Program-made: the position numbers and the translations under genes
Origin: Albidovulum sp.
GTDB taxonomy: Bacteria; Pseudomonadota; Alphaproteobacteria; Rhodobacterales; Rhodobacteraceae
Assembly (NCBI GenBank): GCA_030837825.1
Contig: JAUQYB010000007.1
Coordinates: forward strand, 1-14,157
Direction: 5' to 3'
Length of the DNA: 14,157 bases
The notes under the pieces: generated by a model
Told to the model about the DNA's origin: nothing
The model's input: only the letters and a program-made list of their open reading frames with translations
Databases searched by the model: none
Shown here: positions 1-8,349 of the stretch, one piece after another
Layout: every line of letters begins with the position of its first letter
How positions within the stretch are numbered: position 1 is the first letter of the stretch

Positions 1-35
1 GCCGCCTGAGCGCCGGCAGGCTGCCTCCCTCCGGC

Positions 36-57
36 TTCTTCGTTGCCCAAATACCCC
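36..57 (+). repeat. Short intergenic repeat, copy 1
   Basis: The 11-mer TTCTTCGTTGC, two variable bases (CC), then AAATACCCC, followed by a GC-rich stretch with a weak 6-bp stem (56-61 with 73-78). The same arrangement recurs in the same orientation at 8321-8342 just after soxG, with GG as the variable pair. Twenty identical bases at the same spacing in two unrelated intergenic sites is unlikely by chance. I infer a dispersed intergenic element, perhaps tied to transcript ends. The upstream gene, if any, lies outside the window. Confidence 0.5.
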
Positions 58-162
58 CGGCGCGGCGGCGGGGCCGGGCGGTCCGCTTCCGGTCCGGGGC
101 TGCGCGTCCTGCCCCGGGCGCGGCCAGGGTGGCCTTGCGCACTGGCCAAGCCGGGCGCGACG

Positions 163-174
163 CGCTAGCTAGCG
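163..174. other. 12-bp palindrome CGCTAGCTAGCG
   Basis: A perfect palindrome with two CTAG tetramers, centred about 33 bp before the start codon of the transporter gene. CTAG is generally rare in bacterial genomes, so a doubled copy in a promoter-proximal region could be a regulator site. No regulator is identified and the function is unknown. Confidence 0.3.
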
Positions 175-201
175 GGAAAGCCCGAACCGACGGAGCCGAC
201 C

Positions 202-1020
202 ATGCCCGCCACCGCCGATCTTCTGCCGATGATCGCCCTTCTCCTGGCGATCGGCGCCTTCGCCGGGGTCATCGCCGGGCTTCTCGGCGTCGGCGGCGGA
301 ATCATCCTGGTGCCGGCCTTCTACTATGCCTTCGAGGGGCTCGGCTACGCGGGCCCGGACCTGATGCAGGTCTGCCTCGCCACCTCGCTGGCGACGATCA
401 TCGTCACCTCGGTCCGCTCGGTCCTCGCCCACAACCGCAAGGGCGCGGTGGACTGGACGATCCTGAAGGGCTGGGCGCCGGGGATCGCCGTCGGCGCGGT
501 GCTCGGCGTGCTCGCGGTGTCGCAGCTCCGCACACCGGCCTTGCAGGCGATCTTCGGCTGCCTCGCGCTCGTCGTCGCCTTCTACCTCGGCCTCGGCCGG
601 TCGGACTGGCGGCTCGGACCGGCGATGCCGGCGGGCGCGGCGCGCGCCGGGCTGTCGCCGGCGGTGGGCTTCCTCTCGGTGCTGATGGGGATCGGCGGCG
701 GCTCCTTCGGGGTGCCGCTGATGAGCCTCTACGGCGTGCCGATCCACCGGGCGGTGGCGACGGCGGCCGGATTCGGCGTGCTGATCGCGGTGCCCTCGGT
801 CGCGGGCTTCCTGCTGACCGGGGTCGAGGGCGCGCCGCCCTATACGTTCGGCGCGGTGAACCTGCCGGCCTTCCTCGTCATCGTCGCGATGACGCTGATC
901 ACCGCGCCGCTCGGCGTCCGGCTGGCGCACGCGATGGACCCCGCACCGCTCCGGCGCGCCTTCGCCGTCTTCCTCGCCGTGGTCGCGGTGAACATGCTCC
1001 GGAAGGCCGCGGGATACTGA
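202..1020 (+). CDS. TSUP family (TauE/SafE) membrane permease
   Basis: A 272-residue integral membrane protein of the TauE/SafE (TSUP) family. Members export or import small sulfur-containing or organic anions such as sulfite, sulfoacetate or sulfolactate. Two family glycine signatures are visible, one in each half, as expected from the internal duplication: GLLGVGGG (about 26-33) and LMGIGGGSFGVP (about 161-172). Hydrophobic segments lie at roughly 8-42, 58-75, 92-107, 115-131, 152-175, 185-207, 220-240 and 252-266, so seven to eight membrane spans are likely. The length is normal for the family. The ATG is preceded by GGAG about 7 bases upstream. The gene stands alone, converging on the ccmI operon, so the substrate cannot be inferred from its neighbours. 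Family call is firm; substrate unknown. Confidence 0.92.
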   Translation: MPATADLLPMIALLLAIGAFAGVIAGLLGVGGGIILVPAFYYAFEGLGYAGPDLMQVCLATSLATIIVTSVRSVLAHNRKGAVDWTILKGWAPGIAVGAVLGVLAVSQLRTPALQAIFGCLALVVAFYLGLGRSDWRLGPAMPAGAARAGLSPAVGFLSVLMGIGGGSFGVPLMSLYGVPIHRAVATAAGFGVLIAVPSVAGFLLTGVEGAPPYTFGAVNLPAFLVIVAMTLITAPLGVRLAHAMDPAPLRRAFAVFLAVVAVNMLRKAAGY

Positions 1021-1036
1021 GGGCAGGGCGCGGCGG

Positions 1037-1270
1037 TCACGCCCCGCCGGTGCGGCCGGCGCGGCCGCCGCGGCGGCGGGCGAGGCGCGATGCGCGCGAC
1101 GGCAGTTCGGCCATGATCCGGCGCCGTTCCTCCGGCGCCATCCGGCTCCAGCCGGCGATCTCCTCGACCGTGCGGTGGCAGCCGACGCAGATCCGCTCCG
1201 TCGGGTGAACGACGCAGACCCTGATGCAGGGGCTTTCGAGTTCCGGCCGCTTCCAGACTTCTTCCGTCAT
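1037..1270 (-). CDS. DUF1289 family small Cys-rich protein
   Basis: A 77-residue protein with the DUF1289 signature: C15-x3-C19 in SPCIRVC, then C28-x2-C31 in ICVGC, followed by the conserved EIAGW and the basic helix [12 protein letters not shown]. The four cysteines look like a metal or Fe-S site, but the biochemical role of the family is not established. The tail after residue 60 is low complexity (Arg/Gly/Ala) and is encoded by very GC-rich DNA with a 14-bp palindrome at 1064-1077. The ATG overlaps the ruvX stop codon (ATGA), so it is probably translationally coupled as the last gene of the ccmI-ruvX operon. The reading frame extends much further upstream, but that part is only a shadow of ruvX. 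Confidence 0.85.
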   Translation of the reverse strand: MTEEVWKRPELESPCIRVCVVHPTERICVGCHRTVEEIAGWSRMAPEERRRIMAELPSRASRLARRRGGRAGRTGGA

Positions 1271-1743
1271 GTCCCGCGCCTCAGGTGCCCGATCCGGTCG
1301 AGCGCTCCTTGCAGGATAAACCCGGCGGCGACATGGTCGATCACCTCGGCGCGACGCTTCCGAGACGTATCCGCCTCCAGAAGCGCCCTTTCGGCGGCGA
1401 CGGTGGACAGCCGCTCGTCCCAGAAGGCGATCGGAAGCTCGGTCAGCCGTTCGAGGTTGCGGGCGAAGGCGCGGGTCGACTGGCAGCGCGGCCCCTCGCT
1501 GCCGTCCATGTTGCGCGGCAGCCCGAGCACCAGCCCGCCGATCTCGCGGCGGGCGCAGAGGTCGAGCAGGGCGGCGGCATCGGCGGTGAACTTCGTCCGC
1601 CGGATCGTCAGGAGCGGCGTTGCGGCCGTCAGGAGCCGGTCGGAGACGGCCACCCCGATGGTTTTCGTGCCGAGATCGAACCCGGCCACCGCCCGGCCGG
1701 CGGGCAGGGCGGCGGCGAAATCCTCGATCCCGGCGCAGATCAT
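1267..1743 (-). CDS. ruvX: RuvX/YqgF putative Holliday junction resolvase
   Basis: A 158-residue protein of the YqgF/RuvX family (RNase H fold). The family acts as a putative Holliday-junction resolvase and has also been linked to 16S rRNA 5'-end processing. The acidic residues expected for metal binding are present: D23 in [17 protein letters not shown]110 in FWDERLST, and D136 in [20 protein letters not shown] (about 71-84) is another typical motif. The length is normal. The start ATG overlaps the ccmI stop (ATGA at 1743-1740) and its own stop overlaps the DUF1289 start in the same way, so the three genes form a translationally coupled unit. Confidence 0.95.
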   Translation of the reverse strand: MICAGIEDFAAALPAGRAVAGFDLGTKTIGVAVSDRLLTAATPLLTIRRTKFTADAAALLDLCARREIGGLVLGLPRNMDGSEGPRCQSTRAFARNLERLTELPIAFWDERLSTVAAERALLEADTSRKRRAEVIDHVAAGFILQGALDRIGHLRRGT

Positions 1744-2960
1744 TCAGGCACCCCGGCCTGTTCGGCGGCGGCCCGGAGCGTCGCCAGCGCTGCCGCATCG
1801 CCGGCGAAGGCATCGCGGGCGCGGGCATAGGCGGCGCCTGCCCGCTCCGTCTCGCCGAGGACGCCGAGCGAGGAGACGAGCCGCGCCCAGTCCTCCGCCG
1901 GCCCGCCCTCGGCTTCGAGCCGGGCGGAGAGCCCGTCGACCATGCCGCGGACCATCTCGCGCCGTTCCTCCGGCGTCATCGCTGCGGCCGCGTCGAGGTC
2001 GGCGGCATCGGGGCCGGGCGCGGCCTCGGTTGGCGCGGGCGCGGGCGGCGGGGTATAGGCAACGCCCGCAGCCTCGGCGAGAAGCCCGATCTGCGACCGG
2101 ATCATCGGCATCCAGGGCGCCTCTTCCGGACCTTCCTCAAGAAGCCCGCGCCAGAGCCGGAAGGCCTCGTCGGGCCGGCCGGTCTGGGCCCACATCAGCC
2201 CCATGTAGAAGCGCGCAGTGCCGTTCCGCGGGTCGAGCTCGAGCGCACGGACCAGCGCGTCCTCCGCCTCGGGCGAGACATAGCCACCGGTGGCGAGGAT
2301 CATCGTGTCGGCGAGCGCGGCATGGTCCTCGGCCGTCACGCCGGCGCCGGACAGATCGATCACCGCCCGCTGCGCCGCGATCGCGGCGGCGAAATTGCCG
2401 AGCGCGGCCTCGTTGCGGCCGAGAAGCCGCTGGCCGGTGACGTCGCCGGGCCGTTCGGCCACCGCCGCCCGCAGCCGCTTGACGAGATCGAGATACTGCG
2501 CCTCGGGCGCCGGGCGGTCGGGCAGGTCGGCCTCTGCCTCGGCGGCGGCCTGCGAGGGGCGGCTTTCGTGGAAAGCCTCGGCCCGCGCGATCCGTTCGGC
2601 GACGGGCAGGTCGGGATAGCCTGGCGCCCCGGTCAGCCGGTAGAGCGCCACCGCCCCGGCCACCGCCGCGGCGACGAGCACGGCCGGCACGACCGGCGAT
2701 CCGCGCCCCGCCGTGGCCGCGCCCCGTCCGGCTCGGTCGGCTTCCAGCAGCCGGCGCGAGATCTCGATCCGTGCGCGCTCGGCCTCGGCGGCGCCGATGA
2801 CGCCGCGGCCCCGGTCACGCTCGACCTCCTTCAACTGGTCGCGGTAGACCTGCAGGTCGGTCTCGGCCTCCGACCGGCCCGCGCCGCCGCGGAAAAGCGC
2901 GCGCACCAGCGCGAAGGCCACCAGCGCCGACAGCCCGAGGGAGAGGGTCCAGAACAGCAT
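1740..2960 (-). CDS. ccmI: CcmI, cytochrome c biogenesis (apocytochrome chaperone)
   Basis: A 406-residue protein matching CcmI of the system I (Ccm) pathway, where it presents apocytochrome c to the CcmFH heme ligation complex. The layout is typical. A membrane segment (about 2-22) is followed by a charged cytoplasmic loop with the family pattern [16 protein letters not shown] (38-53) and the helix [11 protein letters not shown] second membrane segment follows (about 89-108), then a large periplasmic part with TPR-like helices (for example [21 protein letters not shown], about 246-266) and an Ala/Pro-rich linker near 304-327. The ATG at 2960 was chosen because GGAGG lies 4-5 bases upstream and the hydrophobic segment starts immediately. 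Upstream in-frame codons to 3071 are not protein-like. First gene of the ccmI-ruvX-DUF1289 unit and divergent from soxB. Confidence 0.92.
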   Translation of the reverse strand: MLFWTLSLGLSALVAFALVRALFRGGAGRSEAETDLQVYRDQLKEVERDRGRGVIGAAEAERARIEISRRLLEADRAGRGAATAGRGSPVVPAVLVAAAVAGAVALYRLTGAPGYPDLPVAERIARAEAFHESRPSQAAAEAEADLPDRPAPEAQYLDLVKRLRAAVAERPGDVTGQRLLGRNEAALGNFAAAIAAQRAVIDLSGAGVTAEDHAALADTMILATGGYVSPEAEDALVRALELDPRNGTARFYMGLMWAQTGRPDEAFRLWRGLLEEGPEEAPWMPMIRSQIGLLAEAAGVAYTPPPAPAPTEAAPGPDAADLDAAAAMTPEERREMVRGMVDGLSARLEAEGGPAEDWARLVSSLGVLGETERAGAAYARARDAFAGDAAALATLRAAAEQAGVPE

Positions 2961-3073
2961 CGCGCCTCCGTTTCCGCCGCCCGATGTAAGCGTTTCGGCG
3001 GCCCCGCGAAAGCCCGAAGCCCCGCTGTCCCGCGCGCACCTTGTCGCAGCGCCCGGTCCGACGGGCCCCATGT

Positions 3074-3092
3074 CGCAATTGTCCCGATTGCG
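3074..3092. promoter_or_regulatory. Inverted repeat upstream of soxB, candidate operator
   Basis: CGCAAT, seven bases, ATTGCG: a perfect 6-bp dyad centred about 91 bp before the soxB start codon in the ccmI/soxB divergent region. It lies just upstream of the best promoter-like hexamers (3097-3126), where an activator would normally bind. Sarcosine catabolism genes are often substrate-induced, so a regulator site is plausible, but the protein is unknown and no regulator gene lies in the window. Confidence 0.35.
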
Positions 3093-3096
3093 CCGC

Positions 3097-3126
3097 TTGG
3101 CCGACGGTTGCGCCCCGCCGTCTGAT
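3097..3126 (+). promoter_or_regulatory. Weak candidate sigma-70 promoter for soxBDAG
   Basis: TTGGCC (4 of 6 matches to TTGACA) and TCTGAT (4 of 6 to TATAAT) separated by 18 bases, upstream of soxB. The match is poor, as expected for an activator-dependent promoter, and could be chance. Downstream, AAGCGG (3132-3137) and CCGCTT (3151-3156) could form a short stem in the leader. Confidence 0.25.
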
Positions 3127-3173
3127 CCATCAAGCGGCAGGCAGGGCAGACCGCTTCACCTTGGGGGATTCGC

Positions 3174-4424
3174 ATGGGCCTGAAACGCTATTCCGTCTTC
3201 GCGATCGTGCGCGAGGCGATGAGCTACCATCAGGGGTGGGAGCGCGCCTGGGGATCGCCCGCGCCGAAGCGCAAGTATGACGTGGTGATCGTCGGCGCCG
3301 GCGGCCACGGGCTCGCCACCGCCTACTACCTTGGCAAGAACTTCGGCATCACCAATGTCGCGATCATCGAGAAGGGCTGGCTCGGCGGCGGCAACACTGG
3401 GCGCAACACCACGATCATCCGCTCGAACTACCTCCAGGACCCGTCCGCCGCGATCTACGAGAAGGCCCGCTCGCTCTACGAGACGATGAGCCAGGACCTG
3501 AACTACAACGTCATGTTCTCCCCCCGGGGCCTCCTCATGCTCGGCCAGACCGAGCACGAGGTCCGGGGCTACAAGCGCACCGTCCACGCCAACCGGCTCC
3601 AGGGCGTCGAGACGCGCTGGATCGAGCCGGCCGAGGTCAAGAAGCTGGTGCCGATCATAAACATCGACGGGCCGCGCTATCCGGTCTTGGGCGCGCTCTA
3701 CCAGGCGCGCGGCGGCACGGCACGGCACGATGCGGTGGCCTGGGGCTATGCGCGGGCCTGTTCGCAGATGGGCATGGACGTGATCCAGCAGTGCGAGGTC
3801 ACCGGCGTCAGGACCGAGGGCGGCCGCGTCAAGGGCGTCGACACCACGAAGGGCGCGATCGACTGCGACAGGCTGGGGCTCGTGGTCGCCGGCCATTCGA
3901 GCGTCCTGGCCGAGATGGCCGGCTTCCGTCTGCCGATCGAGAGCCTCGCGCTCCAGGCGCTCGTCTCCGAACCGATCAAGCCCTGCATGGACGTGGTGGT
4001 GATGGCCAACACCGTGCACGGCTACATGAGCCAGTCCGACAAGGGCGAGATGGTGATCGGCGGCGGCACCGACGGCTTCAACAACTATACCCAGCGCGGC
4101 AGCTTCCACCACATCGAGGAGACGGTGCGCGCGCTGATCGAGACCTTCCCGATGCTGAGCCGGCTGAAGATGCTGCGCCAGTGGGGCGGCATCGTCGACA
4201 TGACCGGCGACCGTTCGCCGATCCTGTCGAAGACCCCGGTCGAGGGCGTCTTCGTCAACTGCGGCTGGGGCACCGGCGGATTCAAGTCGATCCCCGGCTC
4301 GGGCTGGGCGATGGCCGAGCTGATGGCGCGCGGCCATTCGCCCTTGACCGAGGAATTCTCGATGTACCGCTTCCGCGAGGGCAAGTTCATCGACGAAAGC
4401 GTCGCCGCGGGGGTGGCGCACTGA
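3174..4424 (+). CDS. soxB: Sarcosine oxidase subunit beta
   Basis: The 416-residue flavin subunit of heterotetrameric sarcosine oxidase, which oxidises sarcosine to glycine with O2, giving H2O2 and a C1 unit. After an N-terminal extension (1-33) the Rossmann FAD motif VVIVGAGGHGLATAYYL begins (G41-x-G43-x2-G46, allowing one-residue variation), followed by the acidic end of strand 2 in IIEKGW. H185 in ARGGTARHDAV corresponds to the histidine that carries covalent FMN in characterised beta subunits. The C-terminal flavin-binding stretch is present as TGDRSPILSKTPVEGVFVNCGWGTGGFKS in two adjacent blocks (about 344-372). Length is normal. The ATG has GGGGGA upstream. Two stop codons follow in tandem (TGATGA). 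First gene of soxBDAG, 40 bp before soxD. Confidence 0.96.
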   Translation: MGLKRYSVFAIVREAMSYHQGWERAWGSPAPKRKYDVVIVGAGGHGLATAYYLGKNFGITNVAIIEKGWLGGGNTGRNTTIIRSNYLQDPSAAIYEKARSLYETMSQDLNYNVMFSPRGLLMLGQTEHEVRGYKRTVHANRLQGVETRWIEPAEVKKLVPIINIDGPRYPVLGALYQARGGTARHDAVAWGYARACSQMGMDVIQQCEVTGVRTEGGRVKGVDTTKGAIDCDRLGLVVAGHSSVLAEMAGFRLPIESLALQALVSEPIKPCMDVVVMANTVHGYMSQSDKGEMVIGGGTDGFNNYTQRGSFHHIEETVRALIETFPMLSRLKMLRQWGGIVDMTGDRSPILSKTPVEGVFVNCGWGTGGFKSIPGSGWAMAELMARGHSPLTEEFSMYRFREGKFIDESVAAGVAH

Positions 4425-4464
4425 TGACGCGCCGTGATGCCAGGACACTGACGGGAGGTCGCCC

Positions 4465-4788
4465 ATGCTGACCCTTGAATGCCCCTACTGCGGCGTGAAG
4501 GCCGAGGAAACCGAACTGACGGCAGGTGGCGAGGCGCATCTGAAGCGCTACGGCCCCGGCTCCAGCGATGACGCGTTCGAAGGCTATCTCTTCGTCCGCA
4601 AGAACCCCAGGGGCGTGCATTTCGAGCGCTGGCGGCACGCCTACGGCTGCGGCAAGTGGTTCCTCGCCGCGCGCTGCACCGCGACGCTCGAGGTCTTCGG
4701 CACCTATCCGGCGCAGTCGACCGAGCCGCCGGCGGAGCTTCAGGCGAAGATCAGGGCGAAGCGCCCGGACTGGGAGGGCTGGAAATGA
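4465..4788 (+). CDS. soxD: Sarcosine oxidase subunit delta
   Basis: The 107-residue zinc-binding small subunit of heterotetrameric sarcosine oxidase. The zinc ligands of the family are visible: C6 and C9 in CPYCG, and H58 and C62 in WRHAYGCGKWF. Typical further motifs are GYLFVRKNPRG (40-50) and the C-terminal RPDWEGWK. The start is supported by GGGAGG eight bases or fewer upstream of the ATG. The stop overlaps the soxA start (ATGA at 4785-4788), indicating translational coupling within soxBDAG. Confidence 0.95.
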   Translation: MLTLECPYCGVKAEETELTAGGEAHLKRYGPGSSDDAFEGYLFVRKNPRGVHFERWRHAYGCGKWFLAARCTATLEVFGTYPAQSTEPPAELQAKIRAKRPDWEGWK

Positions 4789-7766
4789 GCACGCGTCTTC
4801 AGAAAGGCGGCCGGCTGATCGACCGGTCGCGGCCGATGTCCTTCAGCTTCAACGGCCGCCGGATGCAGGGCTATGCCGGCGACACGCTGGCCTCGGCGCT
4901 TCTCGGCGCCGACCAGATGATGGTCGGCCGGTCGTTCAAGTACCACCGCCCACGCGGCATCGTCGCCTCCGGCGCCGAGGAGCCGAACGCGCTTGTCGGG
5001 ATGGGCGAGGGCGGCCGGTTCGAGCCCAACCAGCGCACCACCACGACCGAGCTTTTCGACGGCGCGGCGACGGTCAGCCAGAACCACTGGCCGAGCCTCG
5101 AGTTCGACGTCGGCGCGATCAACAACAAGCTCTACCGATTTCTGCCGGCGGGCTTCTACTACAAGACCTTCATGTTCCCGCGCTTTGCCTGGAAGCACGT
5201 CTTCGAGCCGATCGTCCGGCAGTCCGCCGGTCTCGGCAAGGTGCCGCAGCACCGCGACGAGGACCGCTACGAATACGCCTACGCCTTCGCCGACCTGGTG
5301 ATCGTCGGCGGCGGCATCGCCGGGATCGCGGCGGCACTCGCCGCCGGCAGGCAGGGCAAGCGCGTCTGGCTGATCGAGCAGACTGCGCATTGGGGCGGCC
5401 GGGCGGTTGTGGACGGGGCCCAGATCGACGGAAGGGACGCCGATGCCTGGGTGAAGGACGCGATCGAAACCCTTGGCAAGATGGAGAATGTCACGCTCCG
5501 CACCCGGACGATGGCATCCGGTCTCTACGACCACGGCTATGTTCTGGCCTACGAACGCGTGGCCGACCACACGCCGGGCGACGGCCGGCCGCGCCACCGG
5601 CTGTGGCGCCTTCGCGCCGGCCATGTCGTAACCGCCACCGGCGCCATCGAACGGACGCTTTCCTTCGCCGGCAACGACATCCCCGGCGTGATGCTGGCCA
5701 GCGCGGTGCGCGACTACGTCGTCAACTGGGCGGTCAGCCCCGGCGACCGGACGGTGATCGTCACCAACAACGACGACGCCTACCGCACCGCGCTTGCGCT
5801 TCTCGACGCCGGCCTCGTCGTGCCCGCGGTGATCGACGCACGGTCCTCGGCCAAGGGCGAACTGCCCGAAGCCGTGCGCGCCCGCGGCGTGCGGGTGCTG
5901 GAAGGCAAGGGAATCGCCAAGGTCAAGGGGGCCAGGCGGGTGACCGGCGTGTCGGTCTGCATCCAGGCGGGCGAGGGGTCGGAGCTTGAAGCGATCGCCT
6001 GCGACGCGGTGGCGATGTCGGGCGGCTGGTCGCCGGTCGTGCATCTCTGGTCGCACTGCGGCGGCAAGCTGATCTGGGACGAGGCGCAGGCGATGTTCCG
6101 CCCCGATCCGAAGCGGCCCGCCACCGGCGAGGACGGCGCGGCGATGGTCACCGCGGCGGGGGCCGCGAACGGCATCCTGACGGCGCACGAAATCCTCGCC
6201 GACGCGCATCAGGCGGTGGGCGGCAAGGGCACCGCGCCGGGGGCGGTTTCGGCCGCCGAGGCGCCGATGATGCCGGTCTGGATCATGCCGCAGGGGGCGG
6301 GCCCCGCGCTCAGGATGAAGATGTGGCTCGACCCGCAGAACGACGTCAAGGTCTCCGACGTGCAGCTCGCCGCGCGCGAGGGCTACGAAAGCGTCGAGCA
6401 TACCAAGCGCTACACCACGCTCGGCATGGCGACCGATCAGGGGAAGATGAGCAACATCAACGGCCTGGCCGTTCTTTCCGATGCGCTCAACCGGCCGATT
6501 CCGGCAACCGGCACGACCACCTTCCGCCCGCCCTATACGCCGATCTCGATGGGCGCCATCGCCGGCGAGGCGCGGGGCGAGATCTTCCAGCCGCTGCGCC
6601 GCACGCCGATCCACGATTGGCACGAGACCCACGGCGCCCATTGGGAACCGGTCGGCCAGTGGCGCCGCGCCTACACCTATCTGCGCACCGGCGAGGGCGT
6701 CCACGACGCGGTCAACCGCGAGATTCGCGCGGTCCGCAACTCCGTCGGCCTCCTCGACGCTTCCACCCTCGGCAAGCTGATCGTCAAGGGGCCGGATGCG
6801 GGCCGCTTCCTCGACATGCTCTACACCAACATGATGTCGACGCTGCCGGTGGGCAAATGCCGCTATGGCCTCATGTGCACGGAAAATGGCTTTCTGACCG
6901 ACGACGGCGTGGTGGTGCGGCTCTCCGGGGACACCTGGCTCTGCCACACGACCACCGGCGGCGCCGAGCGTATCCACGGCTGGATGGAAGACTGGCTCCA
7001 GTGCGAATGGTGGGACTGGAAGGTCTATACCGCCAATGTCACCGAGGAATATGCGCAAGTCGCCGTTGCCGGCCCCAACGCCCGGAAACTGCTGGAAAAA
7101 CTCGGCGGCATGGAGCTGTCGAAAGAGGCCTTCCCGTTCATGGAATGGCGCGAGGGCACGCTCGGCGGCTTCCGCGCCCGGGTCTACCGCATCTCGTTCT
7201 CGGGCGAGCTCAGCTACGAGGTGGCGGTGCCGGCGTCGGAGGGCCGCGCCTTCTGGGACGCGCTTCTCAAGGCAGGTGAGGAGTTCGGCGTAACCCCTTA
7301 CGGCACCGAGGCAATGCACATCATGCGGGCCGAGAAGGGCTTCATCATGATCGGCGACGAGACCGACGGCACGGTGATCCCGCAAGACCTCAACCTCGGC
7401 TGGGCGATTTCCAAGAAGAAGGGAGACTACCTCGGCAAGCGGGCGCAGGAACGCAGCCACATGGTCGACCCCGAGCGCTGGAAGCTCGTCGGGCTCCAGA
7501 CGCTCGACGGCAGCGTGATCCCCGACGGCGCCTATGCCGCGGCCGAGGGCGTGAACCCCAACGGCCAGCGCAACGTGCAGGGGCGCGTGACCTCGACCTA
7601 TTTCTCGCCGACGCTTGGCCACGGCATTGCGATGGGGCTGGTGAAACGCGGTCCCGACCGGATGGGCGAGGTGATCGAGTTCCCGGTGGGCGGCGGCCGC
7701 ACGGTCAAGGCGCGGATTGTCGATCCGGTCTTCTTCGACAAGGATGGGGGAAAGCAGAATGTCTAA
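4785..7766 (+). CDS. soxA: Sarcosine oxidase subunit alpha
   Basis: The 993-residue large subunit of heterotetrameric sarcosine oxidase, which carries NAD and the folate site that traps the C1 unit as methylene-tetrahydrofolate. Domains in order: an N-terminal ferredoxin-like fold (about 15-100) with no cysteines, so no Fe-S cluster; a pyridine-nucleotide oxidoreductase domain with DLVIVGGGIAGIAAALAAG (G175-x-G177-x2-G180) and a second nucleotide-binding half around 290-460 (VTATGAIERTLSFAG, then WAVSPGDRTVIVTNN); and a C-terminal aminomethyltransferase (GcvT-like) domain (about 615-985) with VGLLDASTLGKLIVKGPDA and AEKGFIMIGDETDGTVIPQDL. Length is typical. The ATG at 4785 overlaps the soxD stop. 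The frame stays open upstream to 4656, but that region is soxD coding sequence. The 3' end overlaps soxG by 8 bp. Confidence 0.96.
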   Translation: MSTRLQKGGRLIDRSRPMSFSFNGRRMQGYAGDTLASALLGADQMMVGRSFKYHRPRGIVASGAEEPNALVGMGEGGRFEPNQRTTTTELFDGAATVSQNHWPSLEFDVGAINNKLYRFLPAGFYYKTFMFPRFAWKHVFEPIVRQSAGLGKVPQHRDEDRYEYAYAFADLVIVGGGIAGIAAALAAGRQGKRVWLIEQTAHWGGRAVVDGAQIDGRDADAWVKDAIETLGKMENVTLRTRTMASGLYDHGYVLAYERVADHTPGDGRPRHRLWRLRAGHVVTATGAIERTLSFAGNDIPGVMLASAVRDYVVNWAVSPGDRTVIVTNNDDAYRTALALLDAGLVVPAVIDARSSAKGELPEAVRARGVRVLEGKGIAKVKGARRVTGVSVCIQAGEGSELEAIACDAVAMSGGWSPVVHLWSHCGGKLIWDEAQAMFRPDPKRPATGEDGAAMVTAAGAANGILTAHEILADAHQAVGGKGTAPGAVSAAEAPMMPVWIMPQGAGPALRMKMWLDPQNDVKVSDVQLAAREGYESVEHTKRYTTLGMATDQGKMSNINGLAVLSDALNRPIPATGTTTFRPPYTPISMGAIAGEARGEIFQPLRRTPIHDWHETHGAHWEPVGQWRRAYTYLRTGEGVHDAVNREIRAVRNSVGLLDASTLGKLIVKGPDAGRFLDMLYTNMMSTLPVGKCRYGLMCTENGFLTDDGVVVRLSGDTWLCHTTTGGAERIHGWMEDWLQCEWWDWKVYTANVTEEYAQVAVAGPNARKLLEKLGGMELSKEAFPFMEWREGTLGGFRARVYRISFSGELSYEVAVPASEGRAFWDALLKAGEEFGVTPYGTEAMHIMRAEKGFIMIGDETDGTVIPQDLNLGWAISKKKGDYLGKRAQERSHMVDPERWKLVGLQTLDGSVIPDGAYAAAEGVNPNGQRNVQGRVTSTYFSPTLGHGIAMGLVKRGPDRMGEVIEFPVGGGRTVKARIVDPVFFDKDGGKQNV

Positions 7767-8319
7767 ACCTGTCAGTGCCCTGGGCGGCGTTTCTCACAAG
7801 GGCTTCGCGACCGTGACCGAGGCCGGGCTCAAGGGCATGATCACCGTCCGCGGCGATCTTGGCTCTGGCGCGATGAAGAAGGCGGTGAAGGCCGCGGCCG
7901 GCACCGCGGTGCCCGGCCCCCGCCGGATCGAGATCGCAGGCGACCGCGCCGCCGCCTGGATGTCGCCCGACGAGCTTCTCGTCCTCGTGCCCTACGGGGC
8001 GGCGCAGGACACCGTCGCGGCGCTGGAACAGGCGCTCGCCGGCAGCCATCACCTCGTCGCCGATGTCTCCGACGCCCGCGCCGTCTTCACCATCGCCGGC
8101 CGGCAGGCCGATCAGGTGCTGATGAAGCTCTGCCCCGCCGATGTGGCCTTGCTGGAACCGGGCGAGATCCGCCGCACCCGCGCGGCCCAGGTCGCCGCGG
8201 CCTTCTGGAAATCGGGCCCCGAGGAATTCACCCTCGTCTCGTTCCGCTCGGTCGCGGGCTATGTGATGGGGCTTCTCGAGGTGGCGTCCCGTCCGGGGGC
8301 GGAGCTGTTCCCGGCCTGA
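7759..8319 (+). CDS. soxG: Sarcosine oxidase subunit gamma
   Basis: The 186-residue gamma subunit that completes heterotetrameric sarcosine oxidase; it is GcvT-like in fold and has no known catalytic residues. Family-typical stretches include AAWMSPDELLVLVP (65-78), VADVSDARAVFTIAG (100-114), the segment LMKLCPADV (121-129) and the C-terminal FRSVAGYVMGLLE (162-174). The ATG at 7759 lies inside the last codons of soxA with GGGGGA just upstream, giving an 8-bp overlap, so translation is probably coupled. Earlier in-frame codons back to 7717 belong to soxA. It is the last gene of the operon; a repeat element and a GC hairpin follow directly. None of the folate C1 genes often seen beside sox operons is present downstream. 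Confidence 0.93.
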   Translation: MSKPVSALGGVSHKGFATVTEAGLKGMITVRGDLGSGAMKKAVKAAAGTAVPGPRRIEIAGDRAAAWMSPDELLVLVPYGAAQDTVAALEQALAGSHHLVADVSDARAVFTIAGRQADQVLMKLCPADVALLEPGEIRRTRAAQVAAAFWKSGPEEFTLVSFRSVAGYVMGLLEVASRPGAELFPA

Positions 8320-8320
8320 G

Positions 8321-8342
8321 TTCTTCGTTGCGGAAATACCCC
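8321..8342 (+). repeat. Short intergenic repeat, copy 2
   Basis: TTCTTCGTTGC, GG, then AAATACCCC, one base after the soxG stop. It matches the element at 36-57 in all 20 fixed positions and in strand. It leads directly into the hairpin at 8350-8370, so it may be part of a larger transcript-end element. Confidence 0.5.
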
Positions 8343-8349
8343 TGGGGGT

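Noticed and set aside
1..9. TGA at 7-9 as the end of an upstream plus-strand gene
   Set aside because: Only two codons would be visible, so no coding evidence is available.
1064..1077. 14-bp palindrome as a terminator or operator
   Set aside because: It lies inside the DUF1289 coding tail and follows from Arg/Gly/Ala codons made only of G and C; no T-run is present.
1175..3125. Long plus-strand frames opposite ruvX and ccmI
   Set aside because: Arg/Pro-rich translations without domains; the minus strand carries well-recognised genes with coupled starts.
3156..4466. 436-codon open frame antisense to soxB
   Set aside because: Same GC-bias artefact; it covers soxB almost exactly and shows no motifs.
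4740..7622. 960-codon open frame antisense to soxA
   Set aside because: Mirror of a highly biased GC-rich gene; the sense strand encodes a full sarcosine oxidase alpha subunit, and the antisense product is His/Arg/Ala-rich with no recognisable domain.
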